Positions 57,440 to 64,000 of a DNA stretch of 64,000 nt are shown here, in pieces (the stretch's first letter is position 1; the number at the start of each line of letters is the position of its first letter). Source of the stretch: Epiperipatus broadwayi (lineage: Eukaryota > Onychophora > Udeonychophora > Euonychophora > Peripatidae); NCBI GenBank assembly GCA_028023455.1, contig JAQFVV010013066.1, positions 1 through 64,000 on the forward strand, read 5' to 3'. The notes beneath the pieces were generated by a model, which made no database searches, had not been told where the DNA came from, and worked only from the letters and a program-made list of their open reading frames with translations. The translations under genes were made by a program, and so were the position numbers.

Positions 57440-58400
57440 AGTGGATTGTACAAAGCTGATTATGGTTATAAACTGTTAAACAAGTGAATCAGCAGATGCT
57501 TGACTAAAAGGCAGACCAAGATACTTTATATAGCTACATGCAGTGCAGAAGATGGGTTGTCCATAAATATGAGATGCATGTTAGGAAAAAATATTAATAT
57601 CTAGTTAATAATCATGGTAAGGTTTTTCAGATGATTCGTCAAGGCAATCCTGGGGTACTATGGACTAAAACATTTGCTTGTATTTGTGTATGGGGTCCCA
57701 AATTCATGCTGACATAAAGCATATTGTAGCAATTTTGAAAAAAACTTAGCAAATGCAAATGTTTCATGGAGGAATTATATTGTTTGGCCTAGAATTATAA
57801 AAAGCTTGAGAACTGTTTACACATTGATCATGCCAGTCTAGCATAACTATATTTTATGGTGTTGATTGATGCATATAAAACAGAACATAGAATTTTTAAA
57901 ATACCAGTTACAAAGAAACAATTGGAAAACACAACCAAAATTGCTTTCCATTTTTCACAAAATAATGGAAACCAGTTTTATGTTCACTAAATTTGAAATT
58001 TTTCTAAAGGAATGAGGGGATTAAACATATAGCTATGCCCCCATATTACCTTGAGTGCAATAATATTGCACTCAATGATGTACAATTGTCATATAAAAAA
58101 GTCACAGTAAATATGCAAGAAATTTTGTATTCTGGTGTATTTTGTCAGCTTAGTTTATTGAATTGTTACTTATATATCTCTATTTGAGATGATGTTTGGA
58201 TGAACAATCCACACAAAGCTATCATTAATTCATACAGATGACAAATGTTAATGGTGATAAAAACAATGATTGAAAATAAAATATGTTGAAGAACAGAATG
58301 TCTGGATCAGATATGTTATCAAAAATTTATGAACAAAAAGCATATTCAAAGAACATCTGTCAAGTAAAATAGTAATTGTTAAGATAAAAGCAGTAAATAA
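57440..58400 (+). pseudogene. gypsy-4 integrase remnant
   Basis: QMIRQGNPGVLWTKTFACI (about 57,626-57,690) matches the integrase zinc-domain block HLIHQGHPGIVWAKALA of gypsy-1. Further on VLIDAYKTEHRIFKIPVTKK (about 57,855-57,920) matches the VVIDAYSNWTEYRVV core with its catalytic Asp. A later piece near 57,960-58,060 corresponds to the second Asp region, heavily changed. Multiple stops and frame changes. Confidence 0.65.
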
Positions 58401-58812
58401 CATGTAAAAATATATAATTTATGTCAGGCATCAATGAAAAGAAATTGATCAAACCAGAAAAAACATAGGGCCACACAATCCAAATTAAAGCAAAAATCAG
58501 TCCTAGTTAAAATAAACAAAAAGCACAAAAAGTATTCTAGTCAAAAAGAATATATTCACATATAGATACCAATGAACAAAACAAGAGCAAGACTAATGAA
58601 ATACCAAAACTTGTAATTTCTAAAATTGAACTGAACTATATTTAAAATGCAAATAATGTGCTAATTTAAAATAATATAAATAATCATTCTAAATTTTTAA
58701 AAAGGCAATAGAAATAAATGAGCCATAAATTAAAGCCTTGTAAATATTTAATTAAAGATTAAAATATTTTGATATGATAGACAATTCCATTGCAGATAAC
58801 ATTTGTATAAAA

Positions 58813-58835
58813 CAGCGTTTCCCCACCCTTTTGCC
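58813..58835 (+). other. hAT-like terminus
   Basis: CAGCGTTTCCCCACCCTTTT resembles the CAGTGTTTCCCAACCTTTT ends of hAT transposons. No matching opposite end is visible; the sequence runs into homopolymers. Confidence 0.3.
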
Positions 58836-59027
58836 CCCCCCCCCCCTTGGGCTCCCCCCCCCTCTAAATTACTCCCCCTTATAAAGGGTTTTTTTTTTTT
58901 GGGGTAGTTTTTTATTAAAAAATAAAACAAAATACACCCCCCCACCCCCCCCTCTCCGGTTTAAAACACACTAAATTTAAAATCTCACTTACATATATAT
59001 ATATTTATGTGTGTGTTTTTTTGTTTA

Positions 59028-59069
<42 letters not shown>

Positions 59070-59080
59070 ATTGTTTTTAA

Positions 59081-59113
<33 letters not shown>

Positions 59114-59250
59114 TTTTTTTTAAAAAAAATTTTTTAAAAAAAAATTTAAGGCCGTTTAAAAAATGAAAGTTAAAAAAAAAAAAAAAAAAAACCCAGAAAA
59201 AAAAAGGGATTGGGGTAGGGGAAAAAAAAAAGAAAGAAAAAAAAAAATCT
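58826..59250. other. Extreme homopolymer tract, possible assembly artefact
   Basis: Runs of C (up to 13), T (about 28) and A (about 27) follow each other, with repeated T-run/A-run alternation from 59,000 to 59,250. No other part of the window resembles this. It may mark a gap filled with low-quality sequence. Confidence 0.6.
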
Positions 59251-59940
59251 AAAAGAATATATTTAGATACAGATTAATTAATATGATAATAAAACAATGG
59301 ATTCTCTTCCAAAATGGAACAGTACTAATAGTAATCAGTGCATGAAAAAACTTTATGAACATTTTGAAACAAGTTCTTTAATTTGTTTTTTAAAAATGCA
59401 AAATAAAAATGCACATCATAGACAAGAGTATAGCATTTCTCTTTATTTTAGACTTTTACAAAATAACATAGTAGAGTAATGGGTTAAATTTACTATTCTC
59501 AATGTGTGAAAATTCCGGTTCACTTTTCATAGCAATATTGTCACTGATTAGAAAAATTGCCCTTAAAAGGATGATAAAATAATATTACTAAGAATTAAAT
59601 AAATTAAAAATTTTAAATCTAATTTTTCTTGAAGGTATATTATAATTATCATTATAAGGTGAAAATAATTTAAGATTTAATTACAAATAAATATAATAAT
59701 ATTTTGTACTATCTTCATCATCTACCATTAAATTTTGAATGTATAAAAAAATTTCAAACTTTATTTGATCTATTCTAATACAAACAATTTGTAAGTAATA
59801 ATACACAATAGACAACACAGATTAATAATTACACATTTTAAGTAGGATTATTCTTCACTGTTCATCAGCCATTGCTGGTCTCTTTAGTGATATGATTAGC
59901 AGAGAAGTTAGGCTTATACCTTTAGATTATCAAATATTAT
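59251..59940. other. AT-rich non-coding stretch
   Basis: No feature recognised. A 60-codon frame at 59,297-59,479 has no motif. Confidence 0.35.
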
Positions 59941-60345
59941 ATGTGGGATTCGAACTCAGACTTTCACATGACCCACTAATCTCAGTGCCATCTCATATTG
60001 CTGATAACACCTCACCACACACATGTTGAAAAGATAAATAATCACCAATATACGTATTTCATGCTAAACCAGCAATCATCAGTTGGTCCAGATTACTATC
60101 CTCACACACATATATAATCAGTGCTCAGTTTTATATTAAGATAGCCAATCTTCATACTTTAATGGACAGGCTTCAAACTATTCCAACTCACAACTCTTCA
60201 GCCTTCCATTTCATTGAAAATCTGATGATGGAACATTCAAAGCCCTTATTAGTGTGAAAGTCTGAGTTCGAATCCCACATATATTACATATATAAATACA
60301 GGTTTAAGCCTGTACAATGTATTAATTATCAAATATTGAAAATTA
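59870..60345. mobile_element. Pair of inverted tRNA-derived SINE-like copies
   Basis: The minus-strand copy (59,870-60,018) has A box TGGCACTGAGATTAGTGGG and B box GAGTTCGAATCCCA. The plus-strand copy (60,250-60,345) repeats GTGAAAGTCTGAGTTCGAAT and the following CCCACATAT, then ATCAAATATT. Between them is about 230 bases of other DNA. The pair can form a fold-back; the B box in both copies is intact. Confidence 0.65.
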
Positions 60346-60396
60346 AGGCAATGCTTTAACCAACTCAGCTATTCTGTCAAACTCAATTGGTTAGAG

Positions 60397-60430
60397 CAGT
60401 GTATCCCAAAGTGGATGGTACTTCCCCCAA
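60397..60430 (+). other. hAT-like terminus
   Basis: CAGTGTATCCCAAAGTGG, preceded by GGTTAGAG as a possible 8-bp target site, resembles hAT transposon ends. I did not find a partner end before 62 kb. Confidence 0.3.
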
Positions 60431-61740
60431 TGAGGATGAGGACTTTTAGGGTATGATAGTGTGTTCAGCAGCATTTGGGGGGGGCATGTAGGTGATTTAG
60501 TATTTTCTCCAGATGCTTCGATCATCAGTTTTAACTCACTCTCAAACTGTTAATTTTTACATTATTTTGCCAATTTTATGGTTATTTTATAAATTGTTTA
60601 GGTGCAAAATTATCTAAAAAGGGGAAATAGTCAGAGTGATTGTAAATGTTTTGTGTATATTTAATGATTTTTTTTTTCTATTATCAAATTAAAAGGAATG
60701 CAGGTTATTATTGTATGGCTAATTTTAAATTTTACTAATAGATAGAAGTAGTCATCTTGTGCATTATATTTTTTGTTAAAAATAAATTTTAAGGTAAATA
60801 TTAGCTGAGAGAATCAAAAAATTTGTCATATCTCAGATTTCTTCTTTTTTTTTAGAATCTTTTGTAAAGATGGAAAAAGCTATTTCTATTGCATTAAAAT
60901 TAGAAACTATATTGAAACAGGATTGTTTCGCTATCATCACTTTTTCACCTATTATGTCTCATAATAGTATTTTGTCCCTAGTTCAAACTTATCCAAGTTC
61001 ACATATATCATCGTATAATAATATATTTTAGTGTATAATAGCAAATATTCATAAATGTGTGTATATCCATATATTTGCATACACTTAGCGTATTAAAATC
61101 TGTATGCATGTTTTATAAAACATATACTTAGTATAAGCTAAAAATTAAATTAATAAATAAAATAAGTTGTGTAAACATTGTTGTATGTGTATAAGCACAC
61201 CTACATATAGTTGCGAATGAAGTTGTAATGTAATAAATTTTATAAACATTGCAACACAATCTAAATTATTTTATCTTTGGGTTGTTAAAAAATTTAGGTA
61301 CCAATTTACTTTTATTTCCATATAAATTTTCACTTCTAGAATTGACAAATTACACATACAGCAAAATGTTTACAGACCTTAAATCTTTTTAAAAAGATCG
61401 TCTGATTCTTAAAAATTATTTGGTGTAATTTGTGTGAGAACCAAGAACAAAATTTTAAAATAAATTTTAAAAGAAATTTAAGACAAAAGAAAGTTTTCAA
61501 ACTACACTATTTAATAAATAACTTTTGTTTTATTTTTGTCTTAATTAAAGTTAATAAAGATATATTAAAACTTAAATCTTTAAAGTAAAAATTGTAAAAA
61601 ACCTCATGGTTTTGCAGTGTGGGAGTGAAAGAATTGATATTTAAAAAAAAAAAAAATTATGCTTAACTTTTGGAAGCGTTTTGTTACCAGAGGAAATACT
61701 GAATTTTATAATGAAAACCATCAGCTAAAAGGCAACATTT
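60431..61740. other. AT-rich non-coding stretch
   Basis: No feature recognised apart from a G8 run near 60,480. Confidence 0.35.
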
Positions 61741-61757
61741 GTCATATTTCCTTTCAG

Positions 61758-61886
61758 AAGACAAGTCCAGGATAATGGAGAAATTCAAGAGCAACAGCCT
61801 GCCAAAAAGTCATCTAAAAAACATGTCCAAGGGTGAATGCCAATGTCAAATGCCACGAAGGATGCCTCAGCTAGGAGATTATTGGT
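61758..61886 (+). other. Exon-like short open segment
   Basis: A pyrimidine-rich acceptor (TTTCCTTTCAG at 61,748-61,758) precedes a segment open in one frame for about 42 codons, reading DKSRIMEKFKSNSLPKSHLK and continuing to a possible donor (TTG then GTAAAA at 61,886). The composition is charged and not recognised. Joining it to the frame at 63,026 gives a stop at the junction with the acceptor I would choose, so a spliced gene is not supported. Confidence 0.2.
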
Positions 61887-63000
61887 AAAATCTCTTCCCA
61901 CACAGCTTTTAAAATGTTATCTAAAATTAAACTGTTTAAATAATTTCTAAGCTAGCTATATAATTGAATGTTCATAGTATAAACAGTTATAAAACTTCTA
62001 AATGTTTTCTAATAAAATAAAACTAAACTCTAATGACAATTAATGCTATTCCAAAATTAATAAGAAGAATTGTAATAATCTTGCCTATGTTAAATTAAAT
62101 TATAATTTAATAATTATCCTAACATAATAATTGTAATCTGTTATTATACTATTATCTCATAATATGTGGTCATGCCTATTTTATTGTATATTATTCGTAT
62201 TTTATTGAATTTTTGATATGCCATGTTTCAAAATGAAGATTATTAATGTTAATAATATTAGAGAAATGATTAGAAGCTATTGAGTAAATGGTTTATGTTA
62301 TCCCTTGAGCACACACATAAATCTCTGTCTCAATACCTATATTACATACGTAGTTAGACTATTATGTTTAGCTTATCATTCTGGTTTGCATGTTAATAAA
62401 TCATATATAGTTAATTCATAGCAAAAACAGTTTAAAGCATATTAAAGTAAATAGTTAAGTCCCAAATATGCTTTACTCATTTTTAGTTTCTTATCATAAT
62501 CTATATAGATTTAATTAGTAAACTAGATCATTTTAATTAACCTTTTTTAGCATGTTTTAAATAGGCTAATTTACACACTGCCATGTAGTAATTTTTCAGA
62601 ATGAAACTATAGATTTAATGCTTTATTTTAATGTTAATTTGATAGTTGGAAAGTAGAGCACATACAAGCAAATACAATATTTTCTTATTAAAATAGCTTC
62701 TTGTTTTAAGGACCACCCCATTATTCTTAGTTCAGACTGCTCTCTTTTAGACAAAGAATACAAGAGTACAGAACAGTATATTATGCTGCTTTCATCATCC
62801 AAACTAAATGTTCTTATATTTCATGATAGCAAGTTGCATAGTCCATGAGTAATCAGATAATCAGGCCAAGCTAGGCTGCAAGTTGCCAGTTCACTCTTCA
62901 TAATATTATTCTGTTCCACAATGATCTAAACCTCTGATCTAGTTCATATAAGATGATGTATATAGAGAGCACATTTATTGCTCAATATGTAATTTTAATA
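61887..63000. other. AT-rich non-coding stretch
   Basis: No feature recognised. Confidence 0.35.
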
Positions 63001-63025
63001 AATAAGTATATTTTGTTGATCAGAA

Positions 63026-63964
63026 TTGCAGAGCCTCAGTTATAACACTGAAGGTATTTCAGATAACATCATTCAAAAGCATACTTACCTACAAAGTAAA
63101 AATAATCTGGAAAATACTAATTTTGATGCAAAAAATGAACAAACAATCAATAATTCCTTTAATTACCAAATAGATTCAAATAAAAGATTAAATATTTACA
63201 ATAAAAAAGGCCCACCAGAATGAATGCATTAGATAGTCTTAATGAGGATGAGCCACACAGTAGCAATGACCAACCATCTACAGAAGATGCTATAGATGAT
63301 GAAATATCTTCTAAGTTAAACAGAAGACAAAAAAAGCAATTACAAAGAAAATCTAAACATAATTCCATGCCAACAGAAATTATTCCCAGCAGCAGTGCAA
63401 ATAAAAGCAATGATTCGGCATTATTGCAGATTATCAATACCAAAACTGAAATACATGAAAACTTTGAAATAGATTCTGACTAAGACTTAAGTCCTGCAAC
63501 TGAACAAACTGACTCTAGTAAAAATATTAGGCCACTATATTACAGTGAAAAAATTACAATAAAACCAAAAAAAATAGTAAAAAACTCTCCGTAACCTCAG
63601 CTGCCAATGTAAACAACTGTGCTTATAAAAACCCAATCTCTCACTAGAGGTGCTAACTGGAAAATCGCTTAAAACTGTTGAAGTTAGCATAAATACTAGC
63701 AAACTGGAATACAAAATTGATTACGAGGTTAATTTCCTTTTAATAAAAGGAAAAAATACACCAAACAACACACAACAGTCTAATAGCAATATTAATAAGC
63801 AATCATATGCAAATATTGCTAAAAGTAATATGAGCATGCAAGTAAATGTAAAGGAAAAAAGCATTGCAAATAACACAACACTAACATCCAAGCAGACATC
63901 TGACACAAAAAACCAAATTAGCAATTCTCCAAACAAGATGATCATTGACTTGATTGAATAGTCT
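63026..63964 (+). pseudogene. Lys/Asn/Ser-rich frames at the window edge, possibly a LINE ORF1
   Basis: Three successive open pieces (63,026-63,223, 63,220-63,483 and 63,650-63,961) lie on one strand in two alternating frames, as if one long frame had been broken by indels and stops. Features include an acidic/Ser stretch, a basic KLNRRQKKQLQRKSKH patch that could be a nuclear-localisation or RNA-binding segment, KLEYKIDYEVNF, and KQSYANIAKS, which resembles a motif near the end of some LINE ORF1 (Gag-like) proteins. No zinc knuckle is in view. Sequence to the right of the window is needed to see whether a reverse transcriptase follows. A degenerate host gene is the alternative. Confidence 0.35.
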
Positions 63965-64000
63965 ACTGATGATGTAAATATGCAGTATAATTCAAGGCAA

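Larger units (their letters stand above)
56690..58500 (+). mobile_element. gypsy-4: decayed plus-strand relative of gypsy-1
   Basis: Protein pieces follow gypsy-1 in the same order: Gag, protease, the junction after RNase H, integrase zinc domain and core. RT and most of RNase H are absent, so a large internal deletion removed them. Similarity to gypsy-1 is clear at the protein level but stops are frequent. No LTR was recognised. Confidence 0.7.

Overview
This window looks like non-genic, strongly AT-rich nuclear DNA from a metazoan, most likely an invertebrate. The evidence is the transposon set: Ty3/gypsy-type LTR elements, an APE-type non-LTR (LINE) family with a single endonuclease-RT reading frame, tRNA-derived SINE-like pieces with A and B boxes, and several TIR and fold-back DNA elements. 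I found no prokaryotic gene, operon or CRISPR array. I found no intact host gene, and I cannot fix the phylum; molluscs, arthropods and cnidarians all fit. All homology calls come from reading motifs by eye and comparing parts of the window with each other.

Layout. 1-7.27 kb: AT-rich DNA holding a decayed sense-strand LINE piece (LINE-4, 4.85-5.95 kb) and a 33-bp hairpin repeat at the very start. 7.27-16.14 kb: the best preserved block. A minus-strand Ty3/gypsy element (gypsy-1, 7,901-13,240) with near-identical LTRs sits in a LINE (LINE-1). About 400 bp of that LINE is repeated on both sides of the insertion. 16.7-23.6 kb: an old minus-strand gypsy remnant (gypsy-2) bounded by a diverged, LTR-like direct repeat. 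It was later invaded by a 1.6-kb TIR element (element A, 18,489-20,109) and a SINE. 23.6-28.7 kb: a 146-bp TA-flanked MITE at 24.8 kb and a CpG-retaining patch at 25.5-27.6 kb with a CTCF-like motif and inverted CCAAT boxes. 28.7-31.1 kb: element B, the same family as A in opposite orientation, with one end tandemly duplicated together with its host flank. 31.1-36 kb: no recognisable feature except a short region open in two frames. 36-42.6 kb: another decayed minus-strand gypsy (gypsy-3), split in its RNase H region by a plus-strand LINE (LINE-2), which itself carries about 0.75 kb of foreign DNA. 42.6-51 kb: a fold-back element, then a pair of about 0.9-kb direct repeats enclosing a minus-strand LINE (LINE-3); LINE-3 holds a 365-bp insertion with a 15-bp target duplication. 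51-55.9 kb: a SINE, a second CpG-retaining patch and the second copy of the hairpin repeat. 56.7-58.5 kb: a decayed plus-strand relative of gypsy-1 (gypsy-4). 58.8-59.26 kb: extreme homopolymer sequence that may be an assembly artefact, starting at a hAT-like terminus. 59.9-64 kb: paired inverted SINE copies, a second hAT-like terminus, and at the window edge a set of low-complexity lysine/asparagine/serine-rich reading frames that may be a LINE ORF1.

Interactions. Almost everything can be ordered by nesting: gypsy-2 and gypsy-3 are oldest, LINE-2 and LINE-3 and elements A and B came later, and gypsy-1 is youngest (LTRs about 98% identical by eye count) yet already disabled by stops, a frameshift and a changed RT catalytic motif. 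None of the mobile elements looks autonomous now. The most informative anomaly is that the 400-bp repeats flanking gypsy-1 differ from each other by about the same fraction as its two LTRs, which suggests both duplications date from the same event. I did not find a new multi-gene system.
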